The notes beneath the pieces are model-generated. The model did no database searches and was not told the DNA's origin. It was given only the letters and a program-made list of their open reading frames with translations. From Bacillota bacterium (lineage in GTDB: Bacteria; Bacillota; Clostridia; Lutisporales; Lutisporaceae), in NCBI GenBank assembly GCA_023230985.1, contig JALNWH010000021.1, positions 1 to 22,954 of the forward strand: a DNA stretch of 22,954 bases, given 5' to 3'. The translations under genes and the position numbers were made by a program. Every line of letters begins with the position of its first letter. Positions within the stretch are counted from its first letter, which is position 1. Below are positions 1-6,657 of the stretch, piece after piece.

Positions 1-251
1 CCTTTGAAATGTATGAGATAACTACTAAAGAAAATCCTCTATTTAGTATACCGGCTATTGATTTTAAAAACTTACCTGTAGGAATAGACCTCCTTAAAAT
101 ATTGGAAACAAACACAGTACGCGTTATACACACGGGAGTGGCACATAAAAATGCCGGTGTGGGCCAGATTGGGGCAGGTATTGTAAGACCCGATATCAAC
201 GTATTTAAAGATGCCCTAAGAAGCTATTTTGAAAAATACGGCAGAGACTAA
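1..251 (+). CDS. DUF1116 protein (YlbE/AllG-like), C-terminal part only
   Basis: The frame is open from the left edge and stops with TAA at 249-251, so only about the last 82 residues are present. The ATG at 9 is internal. The segment TGVAHKNAGVGQIGAGIVR closely resembles the C-terminal end of E. coli YlbE as I recall it (TGIAHKEAGIGQIGAGTVR), the DUF1116 family. In E. coli ylbE sits with fdrA and ylbF, which have been linked to oxamate carbamoyltransfer in allantoin breakdown. The next gene encodes an FdrA tail, and a PucR-type regulator follows, which supports a purine/allantoin/oxamate cluster to the left of the window. The catalytic role of this subunit cannot be judged from this fragment. 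Confidence 0.85.
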   Translation, partial: FEMYEITTKENPLFSIPAIDFKNLPVGIDLLKILETNTVRVIHTGVAHKNAGVGQIGAGIVRPDINVFKDALRSYFEKYGRD

Positions 252-296
252 AATGTTTAAAAATCCGAGGACATGCAAATAAGGAGGAGAATTTGG

Positions 297-458
297 ATGA
301 CAGAAAACAATTTGCTTAGAGAAGTACAGGTTATCAATGTAGGCTTGGAAAGCTTCTATGAATCTCTAAAAATTCAGGAAGCTGATGTAATAAATATCGA
401 CTGGGCACCTCCGGCTATAGACGATGATATTATGAACATGTTAAGCAAAATAAAATAG
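297..458 (+). CDS. Free-standing FdrA C-terminal tail domain, 53 aa
   Basis: This small protein contains VQVINVGLESFYESL and INIDWAPPA, which match the extreme C-terminus of FdrA (E. coli FdrA ends with a VINIGLRSF and a WSPVAGG segment). The rest of FdrA, two CoA-ligase-like domains, is absent here. I chose the ATG at 297 because AAGGAGGAG at 281-289 lies 7 nt before it. The in-frame ATG at 273 would place this site inside the gene. The gene follows the DUF1116 gene by 45 nt and is probably in the same operon. It is likely a separately encoded subunit of an FdrA/DUF1116 complex, or a remnant of a split fdrA. The usual WxPPAGG motif is altered to WAPPAID. Confidence 0.75.
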   Translation: MTENNLLREVQVINVGLESFYESLKIQEADVINIDWAPPAIDDDIMNMLSKIK

Positions 459-466
459 AACAATAA

Positions 467-611
467 AGTACTGTCCGAAACCACTGAAAAAACAACTTTA
501 TTGCCATCCTGAGCGTTAGCGAAGAATCTTAATGTGTTGGAAAAATAAGATTCTTCACTGCGTTCAGAATGACATTTTCCGAAAGACATGATTTATCAGT
601 GGTCTCGTACT
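467..611. repeat. MITE-like palindromic element between genes
   Basis: The outer ends are inverted copies: 467-487 and 596-611 share TCAGTGGT, then TCG, then TACT when one is reversed, with a 5-nt gap. Inside lie two inverted arms of about 29 nt (504-532 and 545-573) whose consensus is GTCATCCTGAGCG followed by GCGAAGAATCTTA. The transcript would fold into a long hairpin. It lies just after the operon and could end transcription. Related arms occur at 16955-17033 and 18031-18145. No transposase is present. Confidence 0.7.
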
Positions 612-796
612 GTTTACACATGATTGTATTAGAGTAGTATAGATTTTAATATTTTTCACTGTAGATTATTAATATTTGCTTTAGATTATGTTGAAAAAAG
701 GATAGAGCCATAGGCCGTTAGGCTTGTAAGCTCAGCAATCGTGGTAGAATAATAATCTTTAATAACAAAAAAATTAACTTTATTATTAACGGCTAT

Positions 797-825
797 TTGA
801 CACAAGCAGTATTTGATACTATTCT
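797..825 (+). promoter_or_regulatory. Candidate sigma-A promoter of the pucR-type gene
   Basis: A perfect TTGACA (797-802) is followed after 17 bp by TATTCT (820-825), a partial match to TATAAT. The start of transcription would be near 832, about 40 nt before the gene. The rest of the gap 612-796 shows no gene; it is AT-rich and has no structure I can name. Confidence 0.55.
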
Positions 826-873
826 ATAGATGAAAGAGGAGAATTATTTGGAATTTTACGATAAGGTGGTAAT

Positions 874-2574
874 ATGCAAATAACTATCAAGGATATTATG
901 GAACTCCCAACATTTAAAGAAGCGAAGATTGTCGGCGGGCGGCAAGGTATAGATAAAGAAGTCAGCAGTGTTACCGTTGCTGAAGTACCTGACGCTGCTG
1001 ATTGGCTAAAGGGAGGAGAACTGGTGGTAACCACCGGTTATTTCATCAAAGATAATGAAGAATCCCAAAAAACATGGATGACCGCTCTTATTAATGGCGG
1101 TGCATCGGCATTGGCAATTAAACCGGATAGATTTCTTGGTAAGACTCCTGAAAGGATGACAAAACTGGCTGACGACAGCTCCTTTTGTCTTATTGAACTT
1201 CCTTTTGATACAACATGGCCTGCAATTATGGAAAGCATAATGAATACTATCAATGATAATCAAGGGCAGATAATAAAACGTACGGAAGAGATTCACAATA
1301 AACTGACGGAAATAGTCTTACTAAGCCATGGGCTGCCTTATATTGCTAAGGTTATGACCCAGCTTGTTAACAATGTTATTATAGTCGAAGATGCAGCCCT
1401 TAGCAGCCTTGCTGTCAGTTGTCCCGATTATAATGATGAATCTGTTGACGACTTTCTGGCTTACAGATTATCTCAGGAATACAAAGACAAATTTATGGCA
1501 ACGGAATACTATATAAATACCCTTAAAAGCGCCGATAAGTCTACTATGAATTTAAACATGGCGGACTTTAATGGTAAATATAAGAATTTATCACAAATAA
1601 CCATTCCCATAGTGGCTAATAGACTGGTCTATGGATTTTTAACTTTGGTAAATTTTTTTAAAACAGCCAATCAAGTTGATATAATTGCATTGGAGCATGG
1701 CGCTACAACCATTGCCTTGGAAATGATGAAAGAGCAGGTTGCCTTTGAAACAGAAAAAAGACTAAAAAGGGACTTTCTGGATGACCTTATACAAGGTAAG
1801 ATAAATAATGGTGATATCGAGTCAAGCAAATACAAATTCATAAGCTTTGATGTGACAAGCCCGGCAGTAGCAATACTCATTGATATCAGCGGTATAGATA
1901 ATATTCCCGTTAATAAGCGTGTTTTTTATCGGGCTTCAAATAATAGAATTTTAGATATAATAGAATCATATATCCGAGATAAGGATCCCAAAGCCTTTAT
2001 AAATGATGAACATAATAGATACGCAATACTCTATCACTTCCCCATTGATAAAGATAAAAAAGATGCAATAATAGATATAAAGAAAGTATGTAATAGGATA
2101 GGGGATAAAATATTGAAAGAGTTTCCCCATGCCAAGTATTGTATTGGTGTTGGAAATATATATTATCAATTGGCCAGTCTAAGGAAAAGCTATGAAGAAG
2201 CTAAAAAAGCATTGGAAATAGGCCAAGTTTTTATGGGTTCCAATCAAACTTTTTTATATAGTGAATTGGGTATTTATAGGTTGCTTTTCATGATGGACAG
2301 AAAAGAGATAATAGATTTTTGTAATGACTCAATAGGTGTTCTTATGGAGCATGACAGCGATAATCAAGATGATTTATGTATTGTATTAGAAACTTATTTA
2401 CAAAACAACTGCAGCGTGGCTCAGACATCAAAGATACTCTATGTTCATCCAAATACCCTTTCCTATAGATTAAAAAAGATCGGTAACATATTAGGAAAAG
2501 ATATAAACGACTCAAAAATAAGATTTAATCTCTATTTCGCACTTATGATAAAGAAATTATTTTTAGATAAATAA
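874..2574 (+). CDS. PucR-family transcriptional regulator, 566 aa
   Basis: Three-part architecture typical of the PucR/CdaR group. Residues about 5-125 form the PucR N-terminal domain (MELPTFKEAKIVGG, then VAEVPDAADWLKGGELVVTTG). A middle region resembles the degenerate GGDEF-like domain of this family, with an FLDDLIQG entry and an RKSYEEAKKALEIG segment. The C-terminal helix-turn-helix (HTH_30) covers about 510-560, including AQTSKILYVHPNTLSYRLKK. Length and order are normal. The ribosome binding site AAGGTGG ends 4 nt before the ATG. Regulators of this type control purine, allantoin or amino-acid catabolism, and its place right after the DUF1116/FdrA-tail genes suggests that it controls that operon. 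The effector is not evident from sequence. Confidence 0.9.
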   Translation: MQITIKDIMELPTFKEAKIVGGRQGIDKEVSSVTVAEVPDAADWLKGGELVVTTGYFIKDNEESQKTWMTALINGGASALAIKPDRFLGKTPERMTKLADDSSFCLIELPFDTTWPAIMESIMNTINDNQGQIIKRTEEIHNKLTEIVLLSHGLPYIAKVMTQLVNNVIIVEDAALSSLAVSCPDYNDESVDDFLAYRLSQEYKDKFMATEYYINTLKSADKSTMNLNMADFNGKYKNLSQITIPIVANRLVYGFLTLVNFFKTANQVDIIALEHGATTIALEMMKEQVAFETEKRLKRDFLDDLIQGKINNGDIESSKYKFISFDVTSPAVAILIDISGIDNIPVNKRVFYRASNNRILDIIESYIRDKDPKAFINDEHNRYAILYHFPIDKDKKDAIIDIKKVCNRIGDKILKEFPHAKYCIGVGNIYYQLASLRKSYEEAKKALEIGQVFMGSNQTFLYSELGIYRLLFMMDRKEIIDFCNDSIGVLMEHDSDNQDDLCIVLETYLQNNCSVAQTSKILYVHPNTLSYRLKKIGNILGKDINDSKIRFNLYFALMIKKLFLDK

Positions 2575-2628
2575 GTTTTACAAATATTATCAAAGATTGG
2601 GATAATCACTTTAGATATATAAAATAAT

Positions 2629-3159
2629 GTGAAGGAAAAGGGGTTGAGTAGAGTGGTATGCTATTGGGATAAAGTCGATTCTGAAAAGGGCCTAGTTTAC
2701 TTGGCGGCTATTGATGAGGGACTGGTATATTGCAGCACTCCGGGAGGAAAAGAGGATGAGATGATAAAATGGGTGACAAAGCATTTACCGGATTATGCCC
2801 TAAAAGAAGGAAGCAATAATATTTTAGACTTGGCTAAAAAGCAGTTAATTGATTATTTCAAGAGAAAAGGCAGAATACTTGATGTACCCATGCATTTTAT
2901 AGGGACTTCTTTTCAAAAAAGCGTTTGGAATGCTCTTACCACTATACCTTATGGTAAAACAAAAACTTACGGGCAAATAGCAGCTTCGATAGGAAAGCCG
3001 AAAGCCCCTCGAGCAGTGGGCGGGGCAAATAATAAAAATCCCATAGCTCTCTTTGTACCGTGACATAGGGTTATAGGTGCCGGAGGTGCCTTAGTGGGAT
3101 TTGGCGGTGGGTTGCCTGTTAAACAATGGCTTTTGGATTTGGAAGGGGTAAAGCTATGA
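2629..3159 (+). CDS. O6-methylguanine-DNA methyltransferase with in-frame TGA at the catalytic Cys (putative selenoprotein), 176 aa
   Basis: Repairs O6-alkylguanine by moving the alkyl group to its own active-site residue. Residues about 85-176 carry the Ogt/MGMT core: FQKSVWNALTTIPYGKTKTYG, the RAVGGANNKNP segment, and then P-TGA-HRVIGAGGALVGFGGG ending in WLLDLEG. The family motif is PCHRVI, and TGA (3061-3063) sits exactly at the Cys, residue 145. The frame continues with full family consensus to TGA at 3157-3159, giving a normal length. A hairpin fitting a bacterial SECIS follows 11 nt after the TGA. The best reading is Sec145. A nonsense mutation or base error is the alternative, but there is no other decay. 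The start is uncertain: GTG 2629 has no clear ribosome site, while TTG 2644 (after AAGG) and GTG 2653 (9 nt after AAGGGG) are in frame. Conventional calling would give a 144-aa stub lacking the active site. Confidence 0.82.
3075..3091 (+). promoter_or_regulatory. Bacterial SECIS-like hairpin after the MGMT TGA
   Basis: GGTGCC (3076-3081) and GGTGCC (3085-3090) pair completely if two G-U wobbles are allowed, with an extra A3075-T3091 pair. The apical loop is GGA (3082-3084). Eighteen nucleotides separate the TGA from the loop. The published bacterial SECIS rules, as I recall them, ask for a loop 16-37 nt from the UGA with a G among its first two bases, and this meets both. The same bases also encode the conserved GAGGA segment, so repeat-like sequence alone could produce the stem. 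Confidence 0.65.
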
Positions 3160-3191
3160 ATTATATAAGAATTAAGTACCATGAAATAGAT

Positions 3192-3216
3192 AAACCCGCA
3201 TTATGCGGGTTTTCAG
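3192..3216. terminator. Bidirectional rho-independent terminator
   Basis: Perfect 9-bp stem AAACCCGCA / TGCGGGTTT with a TTA loop, T-rich on both strands. It lies between the MGMT gene (plus) and the convergent UPF0748 gene (minus) and can serve both. Confidence 0.85.
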
Positions 3217-4470
3217 TTACTCTACACTATTTATTCTACTATAATAATCCTGTAACATTAAAAATAATCCAGAATCTTTATCGATAGAATTATAATTATA
3301 AAAGATACTGCCTTTTATTTCAGGCAACCGTTTATTCATTTCCAATTGCTTTTTTACTTCACCGGGACCAAACCACGGTTTATTGGGATTTTCATATTGC
3401 AATCTATAAACTGCCTGTCCGATATATAGGCTTACATTAGTATCTTTCACTACATCAGCCCACCATTTAGACAGCTTTTCATAATCCGCTATTTCAAAAC
3501 CTATATGCCAATATATCTGGGGTGCAATATAGTCTATAATCTCATCTTTTACCCATTTTCTTGTATCGGCATAGTGGTCGTAATAGCTTTGTGCACCGCG
3601 GGTATCGCTTCCAAGCATATGGGAACCTTCATTAGCCCATATACCAAAAGGACTGATGCCGAAGCTTACGTTTTCCGAGTTCTCCTTTATGGCTTTTGCT
3701 AAACCGCTTACCAACAGATTTACACATTCTCTGCGCCATTCTTCTATGCAGCCAAAACCTCCGTTACCGTACTTTATATATTCTTCTTTATCATTGAACT
3801 CTTTGCCGGGATAAAAGTAATCATCCATATGTATGCCGTCTACATTATAGTTTTTTATAATTTCAACAGCTCCGGCAATAATATAATTTCTTACCTGAGG
3901 GATACCGGGATTGAGATACAGGTTACCGTCACTATGCTTGACAACCCAGCTTGGGTTTATTACAGCTATATTTGCAGGGTCTAATGCTGCAAAGTTATGC
4001 TCCGGTTCACCGAAGGATTTTTTTGTAACCCTATAAGGATTTATCCAAGCATGAAGCTCAATATCTCTTTTGTGGGCTTCTTCAATCCAAAATGCAAGAG
4101 GATCAAAGTCATTTTCAGGTGCCAGACCTTGCTCTCCCGTTAAGTATTTTGACCAAGGGTAGTAGTCAGATTTATAAAATGCATCTCCCGATGGACGTAC
4201 TTGCAGAAACACTGCATTTAGATTTAAATCCTTTACGTTATCAAGGATTTTCAATGCTTCTTTTTTTAAAATTTCCGAGTCTGTCGCAGGCTTTGCAGGA
4301 TAATCAATATTTAATACTGTTGCCACCCAGACGCCTCTCATATCCTTTTTTACAATAGGCTCACCAAATGAAGCCTCTTTATCAAATTCTTCTCTACTGG
4401 AACCGACCTTTAGGGGTAGTAAAGCTACAATGATTGCGGTTAAAATAAGTAGTTTAATATGTTTTTTCAT
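3217..4470 (-). CDS. Secreted UPF0748/YngK-type glycosyl hydrolase-like protein, 417 aa
   Basis: Residues 1-24 look like a signal peptide (positive MKKHIK, then a hydrophobic stretch). The mature part starts with MRGVWVATVLNIDYP (about 44-58), the opening of the UPF0748/GHL10 TIM-barrel family (YngK, FenI). Other family segments are LNAVFLQVRPSGDAFY, the ELHAWINPYR motif, VDGIHMDDYFYP and DYIAPQIYWH. Acidic residues in the DD of HMDDYFYP are probable catalytic or binding residues. These proteins are thought to act on cell-wall or other glycans outside the cell; the substrate here is unknown. Start ATG is 9 nt after AAAGGGG. It has its own promoter and a shared terminator, so it is probably transcribed alone. 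Length is complete for the family. Confidence 0.88.
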   Translation of the reverse strand: MKKHIKLLILTAIIVALLPLKVGSSREEFDKEASFGEPIVKKDMRGVWVATVLNIDYPAKPATDSEILKKEALKILDNVKDLNLNAVFLQVRPSGDAFYKSDYYPWSKYLTGEQGLAPENDFDPLAFWIEEAHKRDIELHAWINPYRVTKKSFGEPEHNFAALDPANIAVINPSWVVKHSDGNLYLNPGIPQVRNYIIAGAVEIIKNYNVDGIHMDDYFYPGKEFNDKEEYIKYGNGGFGCIEEWRRECVNLLVSGLAKAIKENSENVSFGISPFGIWANEGSHMLGSDTRGAQSYYDHYADTRKWVKDEIIDYIAPQIYWHIGFEIADYEKLSKWWADVVKDTNVSLYIGQAVYRLQYENPNKPWFGPGEVKKQLEMNKRLPEIKGSIFYNYNSIDKDSGLFLMLQDYYSRINSVE

Positions 4471-4508
4471 GCACTAATGCCCCTTTCAACTTAACAATAG
4501 TTAATATG

Positions 4509-4537
4509 ATTATAAACTTTTTGTCTAAACATGTCAT
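4509..4537 (-). promoter_or_regulatory. Sigma-A promoter of the UPF0748 gene
   Basis: On the minus strand ATGACA (-35, 4532-4537) is followed after 17 bp by a perfect TATAAT (-10, 4509-4514), about 40 nt before the ATG. Confidence 0.65.
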
Positions 4538-4548
4538 CAGAACATGTT
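4528..4548. promoter_or_regulatory. Inverted repeat overlapping the -35, possible operator
   Basis: AACATGT (4528-4534) and ACATGTT (4542-4548) are exact inverted copies with a 7-nt spacer. They overlap the -35 box of the minus-strand promoter, a position where a repressor would block polymerase. The binding protein is unknown. Confidence 0.4.
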
Positions 4549-4648
4549 ATTTGTAATAGAATCTTAACAAAGGGCTGCCTGCTTTGTTTCATTTGTAAAG
4601 CTTATCATCTATACCTAGCAATATAATTTCTAAAAAGCAGAATATAGA

Positions 4649-4676
4649 TTTAAAGTGCCTGAAAATATGGTAGAAT
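4649..4676 (+). promoter_or_regulatory. Weak candidate promoter of the tautomerase-decarboxylase pair
   Basis: TTTAAA (4649-4654), 16 bp, TAGAAT (4671-4676), about 35 nt before the first gene. The -35 match is poor. Confidence 0.35.
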
Positions 4677-4711
4677 AGGATTGAATTTATCTAAAATAAG
4701 GAGGGTTAATG

Positions 4712-4897
4712 ATGCCGGTTATAAAAGTCGAGATAACTAAGCAAACCAAAGAAAAGAAAAAGGAAATGATAGAGAAGCTTACAAAGACCATGAATGAAGT
4801 AACAGGAATACCGGAACAGGCTTTTACTATTTATATTAATGAGTATGAAAGCGAAAGTATAGGAGTAGGTGGATTACCTCTTTCCGAGAGGAAATAG
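4712..4897 (+). CDS. 4-oxalocrotonate tautomerase family protein, 61 aa
   Basis: Very short protein starting MPVIKVEITK, the classic start of the 4-OT family, in which Pro1 (exposed after removal of Met) is the catalytic base for keto-enol tautomerisation. Length is normal for a small hexameric 4-OT. Two ATGs lie side by side at 4709 and 4712. I chose 4712 because only that start places Pro directly after Met, and because the AGGAGG site (4699-4704) is then 7 nt away rather than 4. The gene lies 17 nt before a PLP decarboxylase gene and is probably co-transcribed with it, which suggests that the two act on one pathway with an enol or keto intermediate. The substrate is unknown. Confidence 0.88.
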   Translation: MPVIKVEITKQTKEKKKEMIEKLTKTMNEVTGIPEQAFTIYINEYESESIGVGGLPLSERK

Positions 4898-4914
4898 GGA
4901 GGCGGCATATATTA

Positions 4915-6129
4915 ATGGATAAAAAATTAAAAAATATCAAAGGATTGATGGCAAAGCATGAAACATCTTTTTATGTATATTTCGAAGGTATTATTAAAAG
5001 GCAAATAGATATATTATTAGACAATTTCCCTCAGTTTGAATTTTTGTATTCTATAAAGACAAACCCTTTTCAACCTATTGTGGACTATGTAGTGTCTAAA
5101 GGGTTAGGTGCTGATGCCGCATCGGCGAAAGAGGTATTTATAAGTCATGAGGCAGGCTTGCCTTATGAAAAAATATTATACTCGACTCCGGGGAAAACTC
5201 GTAAGGATATTGAGAGAACTATAGATAAGGCAATAATAATTGCTGACAGTTATAATGAGCTAATACTGATAAATAGTATTGCAAAGAATTTGAATACAAA
5301 TATAAAAGTAGGGTTAAGAGTAAACCCTGATTTTAATATGGATGGGGAAAAGGGTATAAGCAGTAAATTCGGAGTAGATGAAAGCACTCTTATTAACCAT
5401 AGAGAATTCTTTAAAAGTCTGACAAATATAAAGATTGCAGGGCTCCATATTCATATAAAAAGTCAAGTTCTTGATTATATGAAGCTTTATCAGTATTATG
5501 AGAACATTTTTAAGCTTGCCGAATATTGTAAAGATAAACTAAATTGGGATATAGATTTTATAAATTTCGGCGGCGGTTTGGGATTGGTTTACTCACTCAC
5601 AAACGATGCACCGTTGGATATAAAAACACTGGGCTATAAATGCAATGATTTAATTGAAAAATGTAAGAATAAGCTAAAGGCACGTTTTATTATAGAAACA
5701 GGGAGATTTGTAATATGTGAGGCAGGATATTACGTAACTCCCATAACCGATATAAAGGAATCCATGGGAACAAAGTATTTGATAGTGGAAAAGGGACTTA
5801 ACGGCTTTTTGAGACCTTCCATTGCAGAACTTTTAGCATCAAATATACCGGAGATGGAGATAAAGAAATCCATAGAGCCTCTATATACTGTGAAGGATGC
5901 TTTTGAATTTTTAATCCCGGAGGGTGATGCAAATATTTTTGAGAAGGTTAGCATTGTGGGAAGTCTTTGTACTGCAACGGATATAATGGTAAAAGACCTG
6001 TTAGTTCCAAAGGCCGATATCGGAGATTATATCGTAGTAACTAAGGCGGGGAGTTATTCCTATTCATTATCTCCTTTGCTATTTGCCGGCCATGAGCTAC
6101 CACTACAGTTTTATATAAAACAAGACTAA
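4915..6129 (+). CDS. PLP-dependent fold-III decarboxylase (Orn/DAP/Arg decarboxylase 2 family), 404 aa
   Basis: Alanine-racemase-like barrel followed by a beta domain, as in diaminopimelate decarboxylase. Lys48 in YSIKTNP is the expected PLP Schiff-base lysine. HIHIKSQ and the FGGGLG loop (phosphate-binding type) follow, then IETGRFVICEAGYYV. GSLCTATD near the end holds Cys352, equivalent to the conserved Cys that reaches the partner subunit's active site. The final segment VTKAGSYSYSLSP is usual for the family. The specificity motif differs from ordinary LysA, so the substrate may not be diaminopimelate. The ribosome site GGGAGG lies 11 nt before the ATG. It follows the tautomerase gene by 17 nt. 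No lysine biosynthesis gene is nearby. Confidence 0.85.
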   Translation: MDKKLKNIKGLMAKHETSFYVYFEGIIKRQIDILLDNFPQFEFLYSIKTNPFQPIVDYVVSKGLGADAASAKEVFISHEAGLPYEKILYSTPGKTRKDIERTIDKAIIIADSYNELILINSIAKNLNTNIKVGLRVNPDFNMDGEKGISSKFGVDESTLINHREFFKSLTNIKIAGLHIHIKSQVLDYMKLYQYYENIFKLAEYCKDKLNWDIDFINFGGGLGLVYSLTNDAPLDIKTLGYKCNDLIEKCKNKLKARFIIETGRFVICEAGYYVTPITDIKESMGTKYLIVEKGLNGFLRPSIAELLASNIPEMEIKKSIEPLYTVKDAFEFLIPEGDANIFEKVSIVGSLCTATDIMVKDLLVPKADIGDYIVVTKAGSYSYSLSPLLFAGHELPLQFYIKQD

Positions 6130-6172
6130 GTATAACATAAGGTTGCAGTTCAGACATTGTATATATTTATAC

Positions 6173-6201
6173 TTTACAAACTAAATTTTAACTAGTATAA
6201 T
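6173..6201 (+). promoter_or_regulatory. Sigma-A promoter of the T-box/trpB unit
   Basis: TTTACA (6173-6178), 17-bp spacer, perfect TATAAT (6196-6201). Transcription would start near 6208, just before the T-box Stem I. Confidence 0.7.
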
Positions 6202-6446
6202 AAAATTCAGATAAAAAATCAATGATTGAAAGAGTACTTATAGAAAAGTGGCATAGCGAACCGGCGTTTGGTGAAAGGTCCGGAGCATTTTAACTATAAG
6301 GAATGGGTTCATGAGATGCTAGGTGAAACGATGTTTTGGAGTATCCGATGCCGTGTCCTCACGTTATAGGGGTAAGATATCGAGTATTATACTTCGTATC
6401 CGAAAAGATGAGATTTTGAAGTAAATTAGGTGGCATAGCGAGATTT

Positions 6447-6483
6447 AAGCATTTCGTCCTGATGGGGATGGAATGCTTTTTTA
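6447..6483 (+). terminator. First T-box terminator
   Basis: AAGCATT (6447-6453) pairs with AATGCTT (6472-6478), followed by a run of T to 6482. Its 5' half overlaps the first antiterminator, so the two are mutually exclusive. Confidence 0.75.
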
Positions 6484-6515
6484 TTTACTTCAGTCTAAAT
6501 TGGGTGGTACCGCGG

Positions 6516-6567
6516 AATAGGCCTGTTTTCGTCCCAAAAGTGGATGAACAGGCTATTATTATTTTTA
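6516..6567 (+). terminator. Second T-box terminator
   Basis: AATAGGCCTGTT (6516-6527) pairs with AACAGGCTATT (6547-6557) with one bulged G, followed by T-rich sequence. It competes with the antiterminator formed by the consensus T-box at 6501-6515. Confidence 0.8.
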
Positions 6568-6582
6568 CAAGGAGGCGGTACA

Positions 6583-6657
6583 ATGATGTGGCAATTTGAT
6601 TCAAAGTCGATATGGGTATATAAAAATATTATGTTAAAAGAAAGAGAGGACAATTAA
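6583..6657 (+). CDS. Possible 24-aa leader peptide with two Trp codons
   Basis: ATGATG at 6583-6588 begins a 24-codon frame that stops with TAA at 6655-6657, directly against the trpB ATG at 6658. It has one of the best ribosome sites in the window, AAGGAGGCGG (6569-6578). Residues start MMWQFDSKSIWVYK, so Trp occurs at positions 3 and 11. Expression would couple translation to trpB, and Trp shortage could stall ribosomes in it. It might instead be the remnant of a lost gene. No homology is claimed. Confidence 0.45.
   Translation: MMWQFDSKSIWVYKNIMLKEREDN

Larger units (their letters stand above)
6222..6567 (+). promoter_or_regulatory. T-box riboswitch specific for tRNA-Trp, with two antiterminator/terminator modules
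   Basis: Stem I is visible: CTTATAG (6237-6243) pairs with CTATAAG (6294-6300), with AGTA just before it, and GGTGAAAG lies in the distal loop. The specifier region reads GAATGGGTTC, so the codon is TGG (6304-6306), Trp, which agrees with trpB downstream. A degenerate T-box follows, AGG-TGGCATA-GCG (6428-6440), whose flanks pair with CGTCCT (6455-6460). After a first terminator, a consensus T-box TGGGTGGTACCGCGG (6501-6515) appears, whose flanks pair with CGTCCCAA (6530-6537). Uncharged tRNA-Trp should stabilise the antiterminators and let transcription reach trpB when Trp is scarce. Stems between 6310 and 6420 are not resolved. Confidence 0.92.

Noticed and set aside
273..296. Upstream ATG of the FdrA-tail gene
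   Set aside because: Its use would place the strong ribosome site 281-289 inside the gene, and the added residues do not resemble the family.
2629..3063. MGMT as a 144-aa truncated pseudogene
   Set aside because: The frame continues after the TGA with the full family motif to a normal end, and no other lesion is present; Sec insertion explains it better.
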